Below are positions 44,676 to 55,600 of a DNA stretch of 64,000 bases, piece by piece. The position numbers were made by a program, and so were the translations under genes. Where the stretch lies: the NCBI GenBank assembly GCA_946894095.1, contig OX335657.1, positions 5,022,001 to 5,086,000 on the forward strand, given 5' to 3'. Positions within the stretch are counted from its first letter, which is position 1. Each line of letters begins with the position of its first letter. Source of the stretch: Incurvaria masculella (taxonomy: Eukaryota > Arthropoda > Insecta > Lepidoptera > Incurvariidae). A model generated the notes under the pieces. It saw only the letters and a program-made list of their open reading frames with translations, had not been told where the DNA came from and made no database searches.

Positions 44676-45750
44676 TGCCATACAGGTCGGTTTTGAAGTG
44701 ATTTGGAAACGTCAATCTGTGATCCTCTTAATCAAAGATATCGATTATGAGATGCTATTATTGTATGTAACGTGTTATCTATAAGAAGCAATAATTGTAA
44801 ACCAAATGCGAAAATTATGCGCGGAAAGCCATTTGTAGTGCCCCATAATAGAATCGAACCCGAATCATGCTATTGTTTCCCCACTACACATCGGCCTAGT
44901 CGAAGACACGAACTACGATTGGAGCGGGCGCTAGCTCTGGGTCTAGACTAGATTTATGTAACGTTTATGAGGTAAACGAGTCGCTGGTTTAGTGCAGGCT
45001 CGCTGGGCAGAAATAGAATTCGCAGGCGTATTTCGGTGTTATGGTTAAACACATTCGTTTGATGCAGCTAATAAGAACATGGTTAACGACGGATTTGCCG
45101 TTTTTTAATTCATTATTAAAGATGATTTTCATATTTATGAAACTAGTGAAAGATAATTCTGTAATCCAAATGTTTTAAGATAGTTTTTATCTACCCTAAA
45201 ACAAATTCATTCTATAACTAAACCAGCTTCTTGTGTATATTTTTTTGACCAATTTATAAGACCAATGTAAACCTTTTTTTCAGTTTTTAATATTTTTGAT
45301 GTAACATGTACATACTTCTAAAAAATTATATGATAATATCATAACTGAACATTGATGGGTGATGCCACACCTACTGGGTGACATTTGCTCAACATACCAT
45401 ATGGGGGTTGTGTGCCATGCAAGATATTTTCTTATACGACACGACTACACTATACATATTAAGCAAGCTCAGATTCTAAACAATTGTTCGGTAAAGTAAG
45501 ATAAAAAAAACACTTTCAATGACGAATTTGTTATCAATAAAATAATCAAACATTCAAATAAAAATTATAAGATATTTATTACAGAATACAAATAATACGG
45601 ATATGCAACTGTTCCTCAAATATGCTAATCTTGTGTTTTCATTTTAAATATTTTATCAAATAAACCTACATTCTACTTTAAAAAAGATAATTCACAGCAT
45701 GTCTGCATTCGTAGAACACTCTCAATGTTGATCTGAGGGTCTATTCCTTG
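44676..45750. other. Intergenic, AT-rich, nothing recognised
   Basis: No gene; no clear family match. Confidence 0.5.
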
Positions 45751-45754
45751 CATT

Positions 45755-46395
45755 CAGTAATCAGGAATCAGGAATCCTGAGTCTACAAAGCCGCTTTTAT
45801 AGCGAGTTTTTCTACGGAAAACCTTGATTGATTAAAAAAACTATGCGCCGGAATATTTTCGACAAGAAAATCGCTTTGGTTTTCAAAAAGATTATACCTA
45901 CATACATTTATTTAACGCTTCATCTGCGTTGCGGACAGTGACTGCAAAGATTGAACAATCAAACATATTGCCGTCATCACCAAAATCGTATTTGGCATCA
46001 GACGCTAGAGCCAGTCAGTACTAGGTTGACTTAAGTAAATATACTTTTTCGTACTAAGCAGGTGCGTCGCTTATTCCATGGAATATGCCCATCCACTGTG
46101 TTAGTAGGAGGCATTCATTACGGGAGGAGGGACTGTAGGAGAATTCCAAATTATGGGTATACAGCCGGTGGCGAAATTAGTAGACGCAATACCCGCGAAT
46201 GGTATGTTTTGCTGGTTCGGGTCCAGCCTTGCAGTATATTCGTAAAGTAGTTATTTTCACTGGGCTCTTTCTTCAATTAATGTGTCCTTGCTTCACGGTC
46301 GATTATACATACATACATGTCACATTCCACGCTACAAAAGCGGTTTTCTAGACTCAGAATTCCTGATTCCTGATAACTGAATGCTGAATATCCAA
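45755..46395. mobile_element. Palindromic MITE split by a SINE family L insertion
   Basis: The outer halves (45755-45870: CAGTAATCAGGAATCAGGAA, AATCCTGAGTCTACAAAGCC; 46325-46395: AAAAGCGGTTTTCTAGACTC, CTGATTCCTGATAACTGAAT) match the two sides of 6578-6740. Between them lie AT-rich and repeat DNA shared with 26225-26660 and a family L SINE (46110-46315). Confidence 0.6.
46110..46315 (+). repeat. tRNA-Leu-headed SINE, family L (best copy)
   Basis: GCCGGTGGCGAAATTAGTAG then ACGCAATACCCGCGAATGG and the B box CTGGTTCGGGTCCAGCC, with a 4-bp stem around it as in a T-arm. The tail is TTGCAGTATATTCGTAAAGT, CACTGGGCTCTTTCTTCAAT and TTGCTTCACGGTCGATTATA, ending in CATACATACATG. The leading TACAGCCGGTGGCGAAATT is closer to bacterial/organellar tRNA-Leu 5' ends than to typical animal cytosolic tRNA-Leu. 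Confidence 0.75.
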
Positions 46396-46695
46396 CTATG
46401 CATGTACAGTGGCGGACCGCTCGCCACACGAGACATCTACGGGCCCCCGCGTCTGCATATTCGCCCAGGCAAATTGCATATTCGCCCAGGCCTCGGACCC
46501 CGGCGCTGGGGGCCGAGAGTAGTCATTAAGTCGCGGAAGCGAGTACAGGAGACCCATTTCCCCTGCCCGATGCCAATTAACGGTCCGCGGCCGCTCCTTG
46601 GTCGGCGACGCGTCGCTCGCCTCCGCTCCCGTAGACTGGGAGCGAGTGGCGGCAGAAAACGTAGACGAATATGAGAGAAATACATTTTTTTTTAT
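46396..46695. other. GC-rich non-coding block
   Basis: Unique GC-rich DNA with featureless frames on both strands. It contains a short direct duplication, (TG)CATATTCGCCCAGGC at about 46456 and 46475. Confidence 0.4.
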
Positions 46696-46699
46696 TTTG

Positions 46700-46980
46700 A
46701 GTTTCAGCGACATCTACATTTGAAGTATTGTAATCGGACGTAGGATCTATACGCAAACATCATCAGCGCTATGCAGTGAAGATAGGGGAAGCATTGCGTC
46801 TATGCGAATAATGAAGAAAATCGGGATAGCTCATGTAATCCAGGTAATCCAAAGGTCGCAGGTTCGAATCCTGTTTCCGACGAACGTCACTTAAAACTTC
46901 ACAAAAACTTTTCAGATTATTTTCATAATCCGATTACAATGCCTCAAATGTAGATGTCCCTGAAACTCAAATTAATGAGA
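46700..46980. repeat. SINE family T copies, minus tail then plus copy
   Basis: 46700-46738 is the family T tail in reverse (TCAGCGACATCTACATTTGA). 46828-46980 is a forward copy with GGGATAGCTCATGTAATCC, AATCCAAAGGTCGCAGGTTC and the B box GGTTCGAATCC. The second has a deletion between the A box and the anticodon-like region. Confidence 0.7.
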
Positions 46981-47084
46981 ACGGTTATGTCGTATTGATT
47001 AAAACCATAAAATTATCCAATACATTTTTACCTCAAAATTACACCTTTTAAATTATCGATGACCTAATTGCCGAGGGCTAAGCC

Positions 47085-47235
47085 TGCCCTGGTTAATACC
47101 ATTGCGAGCGCATTGATGACATCGACGTGAGAGTTGATCGAAGTGGCAGTGGTGTGTTAGTCAGTCAGGGGTTTTGTCCAGCTCAATACAGCCTACACGT
47201 CAAAACTCCGAGGCCATATGGTAGACAGAAAGACC
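47085..47235 (+). repeat. SINE family A scrap
   Basis: CTGGTTAATACCATTGCGAG, TTGATCGAAGTGGCAGTG and TTTTGTCCAGCTCAATACAG follow family order with heavy divergence. Confidence 0.5.
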
Positions 47236-47337
47236 TACTTACTGCTCAGTTTGGGTTCCCGCTAACATTTATTGTGTGACAACTTAAGTGACATTACATG
47301 TTTCTGGAAGTTGCAAATCTGCAAATGTTGGTGTGTA

Positions 47338-47500
47338 GTAATCATTTCATTACATTTAATTTATTTAAACTTTTTGATAGTCAAACTACACTAAGTTTCG
47401 TCACAAAGATCCGCGGATTCGATCAACCCAGTAAAGAAGAACCCGCAAAGAAACTTCACGGGTTTACATAACGTATTTTTCCATCCACAATTATGAAATA
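47338..47500 (+). repeat. Family R copy (inverted relative to 4785)
   Basis: ATTTAATTTATTTAAACTTT, GTCAAACTACACTAAGTTTC, GATCCGCGGATTCGATCAAC and AGAAGAACCCGCAAAGAAAC match the complement of 4785-5035. Confidence 0.65.
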
Positions 47501-48485
47501 CACAATTAGATCTAAATGTTACCTCACACACGAGAATCAAACCCATTTTGGGAGATAGATTTACTAATGCAATCTCGCAGTCTAATACCGAAGGGTTAAA
47601 TTCACCCAAGATGTTTGTTATGATTTACGCAAGAAAGGGTCAGAACATGTGGGCGGGTAGCCCCTTCGGATAGTCCGCACCCAGCGGAGCGGTTCTACCC
47701 AGCCGGTTATGGGGTTATAGCCCGGTTATAACGCTGTCAGGAGGTGTGATTACGTCTTAGGTCGAATCTAATGCGTAATTTATGAGGCATTAGGCCCTCG
47801 TGTTGGTAACGCCGCCGACTGGCGTTTTGATTTGATGCTTCATTTTGAAATAGTTGGAGTAGAAATAATGTGGATAGTAGATCTCGCTTCGACAATCCAA
47901 TGAGTTTAGAAAAGTAAGGTCGATTTTTAAATATTGTTGTGTCAAATTATAAAAGACGCAATTTTTTTTGTGAGAAGGGAAAGGTAAGCGAGCCTAAACA
48001 TTTTAAAATGTGCAAATTGTGCAATACCGTATTTTCAAACAAAAAAAACCACCGTTACAGACACAAAAAACGAGTAGAGTTGTAAAATTCAAATCTAACC
48101 GTTTGTTTACTCTCGCGGCCCACCCAAACATGACCCAAAATTGGTTAAAAGTGGAACCCTTAAAAAGTGTATGCAAATATAAAATGTTTACGGCAACGTA
48201 CCGTTACAAATAAATATGCAAAAAGATGGCGGCTTATTTCAAAGACATTCGTTTGGGTTCTCTATTTGTGTTCAATCTTTTTTTATTGCGGACATAACGG
48301 GGACGTATTTTGAGTGCATTAATTTGATTGTTTGTTGTTGTTTCGAGGTACGTGAACATTTTACTGTCCCCACAAAAATATTCAAATTATGGCTTTTTTT
48401 ATGGGACGGATTTGCCATACCCCAACAAAACACATGGAACACAGGCCAGCACTTACCTACGTTCCTTACATTTAATCTTAATATA
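47501..48485. other. Intergenic, no gene recognised
   Basis: A GC-richer part at 47640-47830 contains repeated GCCCGGTTATA/CCGGTTATGGG words. The open frames at 48010-48213 and 48216-48677 have no known domain; the second runs into repeat sequence. Confidence 0.4.
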
Positions 48486-48489
48486 ATAG

Positions 48490-48690
48490 AAACCGGACAA
48501 GTGCGATTCGGACTCGCACACGATGGGTTCCGTACCATCTTACAAAATTTGACAGCAAAAAATCAGGTTTATATTTTCACCTCAACTACATTTAACTGGA
48601 TGGAACACACGGAAATGTTTACCTTGCCGCTTCGACCATCCTTCAGCCAATGTTTTGACACCAACCTGCCGGCCTAACTACATGGATCAC
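48490..48690. repeat. Family P head fused to a minus-strand SINE family A piece
   Basis: 48490-48560 is ACCGGACAAGTGCGATTCGG with ACTCGCACACGATGGGTTCC (family P, plus). It runs at about 48568 directly into CAACTACATTTAACTGGATG and TTGCCGCTTCGACCATCCTT (family A, minus). The direct junction implies a SINE insertion or deletion between the two. Confidence 0.65.
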
Positions 48691-48970
48691 ATGGTCACTA
48701 TGGAGTGACCGAAACTATTATTTCAATTACGTATAAGAAAGAAATAGTCGCTGCCTTTGACAGTAGAGATCACAGGCGTGTTAACGCAGGCCGTATACTA
48801 TTTGACATACAAGTTAATGTAATATTTTGCTGTGTGGGCTCCGGCACGTTAAGATAATACGACTAGGCCCACTGCAATACTACCCGTGCATGTCGTAAGA
48901 GCCGACTATTGATTTGTAATATCATAATATAATAATATCATACACAATACAACATTCACATTAGAACATT
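48691..48970. other. Intergenic, nothing recognised
   Basis: An AT-rich segment with an ATAATATAATAATATCATA stretch and no gene. Confidence 0.5.
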
Positions 48971-48971
48971 A

Positions 48972-49370
48972 AGCGGCTCGTAGCCTAGTGGCGCGGGGAC
49001 TGGCCCAGCGTACCAGAGGCCCGGGTTCAATACCAACTTGCACCACTGTCTTTCTCTTTCAGAGTTCGATAAGTGCATTTCGTCACGAATGCGAGCTGCT
49101 CCATGGTTCGGAATCCATGTAAAACTGTAGGTCCCCTTCCCCTACTAGGTGGTAGGGTTTAAGCCCGCCCGGGTTGGTACCATCGCATTGGATGTAAAGA
49201 TGGTCGAAGCGGCAATGAAAAATTGTCCGTGTTTTCCATCCAGTTCAATGTAGCCGTGCTCATAAAGGGAAGGTCCTGGCATGGCACCTAATTCCTTCGG
49301 GAATGTGGTGTATTGGGCTAATATCATAACGGTAGTTGTGTGGTATTAGCCATCCATGTCAGGTCGCATT
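48972..49370 (+). repeat. SINE family A, tRNA-headed, full length (best copy)
   Basis: Head GCGGCTCGTAGCCTAGTGGC, B box CGGGTTCAATACC, CTTTCTCTTTCAGAGTTCG, CACGAATGCGAGCTGCTCCA, ACTAGGTGGTAGGGTTTAAG, GGTCGAAGCGGCAATGAAAA, GGTCCTGGCATGGCACCTAA, TAATATCATAACGGTAGTTG, and a terminal TTAGCCATCCATGTCAGG plus A-run. Near-identity with 21308-21687 marks it as young. Confidence 0.88.
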
Positions 49371-49394
49371 AAAAAAATATATATTTTGACTAAG

Positions 49395-49625
49395 ATTCAT
49401 CGTTTGTGGTTCGGATTCCACGTTAAAGTGTAAGTTTAAATGGCATTGAATGAACGATGGTCCAAGCGCAAATTATTCGGTCGAAAAGAGTTGTCAGTGT
49501 CTTCCACCCAAATCACTGTAGCTGTGCGATAAAAGGAAGGTCCTGGCATGGCACTTGTTTTCAAGATTTGGGCTAATATCATGACAGTAGGTGTGGTACT
49601 AGTCATCCATCTCCAGACACATTTT
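49395..49625 (+). repeat. SINE family A, second truncated copy directly behind the first
   Basis: Starts at about CGTTTGTGGTTCGGATTCCA and lacks the GGTAGGGTT core. It has GAACGATGGTCCAAGCG, GGTCCTGGCATGGCAC, TAATATCATGACAGTAGGTG and TAGTCATCCATCTCC. It is older than the copy it abuts. Confidence 0.7.
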
Positions 49626-49719
49626 CTTTTGAGTATAATCATGAAGATCACTTTTCTAATGGAATATTTCTTGCTGGTAAGCCGCAAGAAACTCTTTCAC
49701 AATGCAAGGACAGAGTCAT

Positions 49720-49850
49720 ATTTCGTATTCTGCCCGCCGCCGCCACCCCCGCTCCAGCTCCGCCCGCGTCCACCCCGCACCCGGTCGACCTCGGCCCGCC
49801 GCTCGCCGCCGCCGCCCTCACCGCCGCCGCAACACTCCGCTCAACACCTA
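49720..49850. other. CCG/CGC-rich low-complexity patch
   Basis: A C- and G-rich run between AT-rich flanks. Frames across it encode Pro/Arg-rich or Ala/Gly-rich products only. No gene is supported. Confidence 0.4.
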
Positions 49851-50685
49851 ATAATGTTACAACACTTTGTCGAATATGTTTATTTTTGTGGAACTTTTCT
49901 TTCGCCTGCGCCATTTCTCTATTAGCCACAAGATCTGCACTGAATATCAATTCGAGCTAGGTCTTCAGATTGAATTCAGCGGTCGTTTTTGTACACAAGA
50001 TTTGTCTATAAAGAAGCTCTTCTTTTATCAGCAAATGTAATGAGTTGATATGTTGATGTAGTCACAGAATTGTTCGACAGTACCTTCGCGAAAAGCGAAA
50101 AAAGAGACCCCTATGGTCTGTCCAAAAATTTACATATGTATTTATATTAAACCGAGAAAACATAATTAAGTAAATAGCCAAATTTTTACAACATTTCCGA
50201 TGACCCTTTAAAAGGTACAAACTCAAACTTTGACGCGCAACACAGCCGCGCTGGCACCTCGCTCCATTTAATTTTAAAGATTTTGAAAAACGCCGTCCGT
50301 CCTGAAACAAATTGCAATTCATTACCACCACAGCGCGGTCACTCAATCACTCCGTTACCGGCCACAGAGAAGCCTTATTCCCGACAGTATTGTATTCGAG
50401 AATAACATTTAAATAAAATCACTCAATACCGCTTGGAAAATATCTGGTTCAATGGAATTAAAATATGTTTATGTAAGCCACATCTTGGATAAATTATTTT
50501 CCAAGATCCACTTTGTATTTATATTTTTTTGGATTGGCATCTAAAGTTTATACTTTAAATAAAGTACCTACATCTCAATAGAGAAGTACTTTTTGTACGT
50601 GACGGTAGACAAGCATTGGTATTTTTAGCCAAATTCATATGTTGTGTATATTTAACGGTTAGGATAACATTTAAAATTAATTTGA
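49851..50685. other. Intergenic, AT-rich, nothing recognised
   Basis: No gene or repeat match; featureless short frames only. Confidence 0.5.
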
Positions 50686-50689
50686 GTTT

Positions 50690-50875
50690 AAATAGCGACA
50701 TCTACATTGCAGCAATGTAACCAGATTATAAAAATGAGCAGAAATATTTTGGGCTAGACGTTTATCTGACGCAAAACTCTTTAAACGTTCTTGACTCAAA
50801 ATTACGACCTTTTGATTACATGTTTGCTGTTCTAACCATGCTACCCAGACGATTACGTCAGCCAACTAACTACAT
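50690..50875 (-). repeat. SINE family T (minus)
   Basis: The reverse complement has a TACATTGCTGCAATGTAGATG-type tail and a degraded tRNA-like head around 50840-50870 (GTCTGGGTAGCATGGTTAGA). A stretch with AAAGGTCGTAATTTTGAGTC replaces the B box. Confidence 0.55.
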
Positions 50876-51369
50876 TAAGTTAGGTCTTTTATATTCCGAG
50901 ACGGCGGCTTAGTGGAAGACAAAAGGAGTCACAACGGTAAACCTTAGCAGTAGATTACCTGGACTATTCTTAGACCTTATAATTCAATCGGCGGATTGGT
51001 CCTTCAGAAAAGATCGGTACAGTTTTCAGCCTTTTTCCGGTAAGCATCTGGTAGACATATCTGGCGAGAATATTCAAGCACAATAGAGCAACTTGATGCT
51101 TGTCGGGAATAGGGTACCCAGACTAAGCTGCAACGAGCTGTGATGGAAAATTAACGACTTACTTTTAACTGTACATCACGTTAAACAAAGTGCACTCTCT
51201 GAAAATGTAATCTCAATTTGTATAATACTTTTGTTTTGAATTTAAAACATGATTACACTTTGAGTATTCGTCCAATGATGAAAATGAATAGTTCGCTTAA
51301 CGCCCACTGCGCGCGCTCTTCAATTTCCCCTTACATTTGTCACATACATAGAGTCCGTAGAATTTGAAC

Positions 51370-52992
51370 CCAATGAAATTCCGAAGGTGTTGAGATCATT
51401 TATGGACGCCACTTCTATGGGACCCAATGAAATCCCAGCAATTTTCGTTAAAGAATGTGCTACAGAACTATGCGAGCAGCTCTCTCACATTACGACTGTG
51501 TCATTTAAAAGTGGAAGGCTGCCACTGGATTGGAAAGAGACAGTTGTCACGCCAATCTATAAAAAAGTGACAAGTTATCCGCTTCGAACTACCGACCTAT
51601 TAGCCTGATAAGCATTATTTGCAAAACAATGAAAAAAAACATAACAGAAAAAATAAGGTTATTCTTATCGCTGGAAAATGTTATAATCGAGGAGCAACAT
51701 GGCTTTGTACCCCCACGCTCGACCGTGAGTAACCTCCTGACATGTGTAGACAAATGGACCAGTGAGTGGAATGACCGGAACTCGATCGACGTAATCTATT
51801 TGGACTATGAGAAGGCATTTGACCGTGTCCCAATAAAACGTTTAATTTATAAATTAGAACACTTTGGATTTCGAGGGAAACTTATTTCGTCGATTAAAGA
51901 TTTTCTAACCAACAGGAAATTCCGTGTACGAGTAGGCGAGCAACAATCGGAGGCATACAATGTCTTGAGCGGTGTACTGCAGGGTTCGGTGATCGGCCCC
52001 GTCGCATTTAGCTTATTTCTTACAGACCTAAAAGCTGTAATGGAACTCTCATTTACACTATTTGCTGATGACACCAAATTCTTCGGGGACCCAATCATAA
52101 GTCACCAAGTAATCCAAAACAATCTGGAGCGCACCGTTCTGTGGACCAAAGACTAGCTGCTCTCCTTAAATGCAGACAAATGCACTGTGCTGCACATAGG
52201 CCCTAAAAATCCTCACCTTCAATACTCCATCGATGGAATCCCCTTGCGTGCAGTACCTCACAGGTCGATCTCGGCGTCCAATGACCTTAAATGGGATAAC
52301 CATATAATCGAAGTGGTTAAGAGAGCAAATTCACTGCTTTATATGATTCGAAAATCCTTTTCGTACATAACCATTGACTTGTTCCTCAAGCTCTACAAGA
52401 CATACGTACGTCCCCTTCTGGAATATGCATATCAAATATGGAGCCCCTACTTCAAAAAGGATATATTGGAAAAGGTTCAGAAACGCGCAACAAAAATGGT
52501 GTTGTCCCTCAGACACAAATCATATGAAGATCGCCTTGACACTCTAAGACCAAGAGTGTCAAGGCGATCTTCGTCGTTCGTATCGATCTACATTGGAAAA
52601 ACGAAGGCAGCGAGGAGACCTAATTGAAACCTACAAAATCCTGACTGAACACTACGATGTCCCAAGTCTTAAATCAATGTATACTAAAAATACTAATGAG
52701 AGACTTCGAGGACACTCGTTGAAACTCAACCGCAACAATACAACTTCAAACCCGAGAAAGCACTTCATATCTAACAGAGTTGTTGACACTTGGAATAAAT
52801 TGCCAGAAGAAGTGGTAAGTGCTGGCTCAGTGAACAGTTTTAAAAACAAATTAGACAAATATAAAAAACGAGAAACAATAAATAAAAAGTAAACTTAAAG
52901 AAAATACTTTAGTTCCAAACAGATTATATGAATACAGTGCACTCAAACTCAGCTGCTAGTGTATATAACATATAATAATAATAATAATAATT
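51370..52992 (+). mobile_element. Decayed CR1-like non-LTR retrotransposon, reverse transcriptase end
   Basis: The 3' part of a LINE ORF2. Segment 1 (about 51375-51570) has the RT fingers with MGPNEIPAIFVKEC and LPLDWKETVVTPIYKK. Segment 2 (51570-52156) has VIYLDYEKAFDRVP, LSGVLQGSVIGPVAFS and the catalytic FADDTK. Segment 3 (52157-52890) has the CR1-type C-terminus: LYKTYVRPLLEYA, VQKRATKMVLSLRHKSYEDRL, QRGDLIETYKIL and a NKLPEEVV region. It is dead: there is a frameshift at about 51570, an in-frame TAG at 52154-52156 where W is expected, and a fold-back duplication at 52526-52572 with another frame change. No endonuclease domain is seen upstream, so it is 5'-truncated. It ends in an (AAT)n tail at about 52972-52992. 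Confidence 0.9.
52526..52572. repeat. Templated inversion hairpin inside the LINE
   Basis: Perfect 20-bp arms (52526-52545 and 52553-52572, GAAGATCGCCTTGACACTCT and its complement) around a 7-nt loop. The left arm is normal LINE coding sequence (EDRLDTL). The right arm replaces the following codons, so it arose by snap-back copying. Confidence 0.9.
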
Positions 52993-52996
52993 TGAA

Positions 52997-53330
52997 AACG
53001 CCAGTCGATTGGTTCGCCGTAAACGCCAATTTAGTTGACAGCTGGGACTACGGGCTCAGGTTATCTTGGATGCCAAGGACATGAGAACCTAATGGGGGTC
53101 CACGTACGGGTTTCTCCTCACACCGCTCACACGCCCCCTATCTCACTCCCAATGTCAGCCTCCCCCACAGCCTGCGTCCAGCTTTTTGTAGGTCAGAAGG
53201 AAAAGTTGCGCTTTAAATTTCAAATAAGGCGATGTCGTTGAGTTCCAACTTTGGCGACATTTTAACACGATTTCCTCGATTTGGCGTTTATTGGCCAGGG
53301 GAAAATAACCATTATCACGTTATGTCTACA
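52997..53330. mobile_element. Copy of the GAAAACGCCAGTCGAT element
   Basis: It begins AAAACGCCAGTCGATTGGTT and CGCCGTAAACGCCAATTT, the same terminal sequence as 60470-60535. GTTGAGTTCCAACTTTGGCG and GATTTGGCGTTTATTGGCC at 53236-53298 may be the opposite end. Confidence 0.4.
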
Positions 53331-53638
53331 TATTATACCTAAATTTAGGATACGCAGATGTACTCACGATGTTTTCTCCCTTTAATTGTATTAAGATTTA
53401 TACCTTGTTTATCCCTTTAATTGTATGAAGATATGATACTTAACTACTCACTAAGATATCATCGAAGATGTACCGGCCCAAAACTCGATGACAGAAAACA
53501 TTTGATCCCTTAGAAAGAAAAGAAACCCCATAGGAGGTTATCGTGTTATAGTGGCCTTTTTTAGAACCATTTATTCATTCATTATTTAGAACCACCTCTC
53601 ATGATTCCAAAATAGAATCGATTTTTTCAAATATCTTA
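53331..53638. other. Intergenic, nothing recognised
   Basis: AT-rich, with a local duplication of TTTAATTGTAT.AAGAT at 53381 and 53417. Confidence 0.45.
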
Positions 53639-53639
53639 T

Positions 53640-53930
53640 AGTGACGCGACGCCTTGCGATTCGATAAGCTTGGCGAAGCACCTCTGTGCGCGGTTAGGTT
53701 CTGGATGGGTGACCATTTTCAACCGTTGAGGCTGGCCGTGGCTCGCATTCCACGTAAAACTTTAGATACCCTTCCTTACTTACTAGTTGGTCGGATAATT
53801 CCCGCCCGGGTCTGCACCATCGCATTCAATGAACGATCCGATCAATACAAGGAAAGTCCTGGCCTGCCAACTAGGCTAATATCTGACGGTCAGTTTCGTA
53901 TTAGCCATCCATGTCCAGTTACATAAAAAA
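53640..53930 (+). repeat. SINE family A body with 5S-rRNA-like head (copy 2)
   Basis: GACGCCTTGCGATTCGATAA, AAGCTTGGCGAAGCACC and GTTCTGGATGGGTGACCATTT match the 27742 head. The body continues GGCTGGCCGTGGCTCGCATT, ACTAGTTGGTCGGATAATTC, CATCGCATTCAATGAACGAT, then the tail. A deletion removes the GTCGAAGCGGCAATG segment. Confidence 0.75.
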
Positions 53931-54394
53931 ATTACAGAATTTATTTGGCAATTTTATATATATATCCCTTCATGTATATATTTATAAATTAAACAATAAT
54001 AAAGCAAATAACAAGGAAGATGCAAAAGGGATTTCTTTGATCTCAAGTTATAGGCCAGTTGAGTTCGAAATTTCATCTGTAGGGTGGCACCCTCGTGATC
54101 CTTCCTAATTGCGGCAATGTTAAATAGCTCAGGGTGTTTGCACTGCATTGAGTGCGTAAGAAGTGGATAAGACAGGATCGGATTTAATTTACGCTATTAT
54201 ATCTTAAAGTTTCACAAATATTAGGCACTATTGTCTAAACTCATTTTTTTAAAGACGAACCCTTCAATAGCTTTATTCATTAAGCAATGTAATAATTTAA
54301 TTATTATAAATGTTAAGATTACTTTATTTTTCTTTATTTACGTAACGACATGAATAACGAAAACTAACTGTCAAGATATTAACCTTACACACAA
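53931..54394. other. Intergenic, AT-rich, nothing recognised
   Basis: No gene or repeat recognised. Confidence 0.5.
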
Positions 54395-54705
54395 CCACAT
54401 GGGAACTAGGTGCGATGCCAGGACCTTCCTTATAGTGCTAGATTGAAGTGGATGGAAAATAATAACAATTTTCATTGCCACTTAGACATTCGTCCATTCA
54501 ATACATTACACGGGCGGAATTTATCCTGCCACCTATTAGGTAAGAAAGGGGACCTAACATTTTACATCGATTCAGAAGCACGGCCAGCCTTAACGGCTGA
54601 AAACGGTCACCCATCTATAACCCAACCGCGCTCAGAGTTGCGTCACCAAACTTATCGCACCGCAAGGCGTCCCGCCACTGGGCTACCGAGGCTGACATGA
54701 ATAAA
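54395..54705 (-). repeat. SINE family A body with 5S-rRNA-like head (copy 3, minus)
   Basis: The reverse complement begins GTCAGCCTCGGTAGCCCAGT, with GCGGGACGCCTTGCGGTGCG, AACTCTGAGCGCGGTTGGGT and ATAGATGGGTGACCGTTTTC, then family A body and tail (ACCTAATAGGTGGCAGGATA, GGTCCTGGCATCGCACCTAG). The first three strings are shared with copies 1 and 2. Confidence 0.8.
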
Positions 54706-55600
54706 ATGAAACTTATAACATAGATTTACAATGTATATTTTGCCATCTGAATTTTCAAAAACTAGACTATATTATATAGTGCGTGATTTGTTGGGTGCGT
54801 CTTCACCCAAACTGTCCGAAATCTTCCAGCGCCGTTGAAGAATCGTTATTAAAATTGGCCACGGTCGATTTACCCCGTTCTGGAACTCGAAGGAAAGGTC
54901 CTTTCGTACTTTCTCTTTTGTATCGAGAGGTCCTGTTACTTTCACAACAACGGCGCGACTCAAGGCCGCATAACGCTACCCTTCGTGGCCTGACTAATGT
55001 CCTTACGGTACCTTGTGTGATTACGTATTCACAAAATATAGAAAAGGGTTACTTGAAAATGGTGCACGACTGTCTCCGTTACTTTTATGGGGCTGTAACG
55101 GGACTCCGTGACGTAGGAGCGGGGGAACAGTTATTTCCGTGTTTACCGTCCGATTGTTTCCGAGGGAATGTTTTATTATAGGTTATCGATGAGCTCTTTC
55201 ACTTAAAAATAACGGGATTTTATTTTTTTATTGTTTTATTATACTATTATACATTATTATTATAGCATAGGCAAGTTATAACATTTGGCATAGGTCCGGG
55301 TTTTTATATGTTAGTGGCACAATAATATGGCCAGAAAAATTAAATCGCCCGCCATGAAGCTCACGTAATAAGAAGTTTCTATCAGACCGGTAAAATATGT
55401 AATTACGCTTGATTTAAAAATTTTGTTTCGGTTATCCCGGTATTTTGTTGTTTTTTTTTATTTGTTGAGGACATCGCCTTCCCAGACTTCCAGTCTTCGG
55501 TCCATGCACACATGACCACATAGGTACTGTACTTAGCCCATCATTAGGTGATGAAGAGGTCATGTGCTCGGAGGAAACCTTAGAGACTTGGCGATCGCTA
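54706..55600. other. Intergenic; one unrecognised 132-codon frame
   Basis: The frame 54783-55181 (+) is open for 132 codons. Its product has no motif I recognise, and the composition does not differ enough from its surroundings to argue for a gene. It could be the remains of a mobile-element protein. Confidence 0.2.

Noticed and set aside
54783..55181. 132-codon frame as a host gene
   Set aside because: No recognisable domain, splice sites or codon bias; left as unrecognised sequence.
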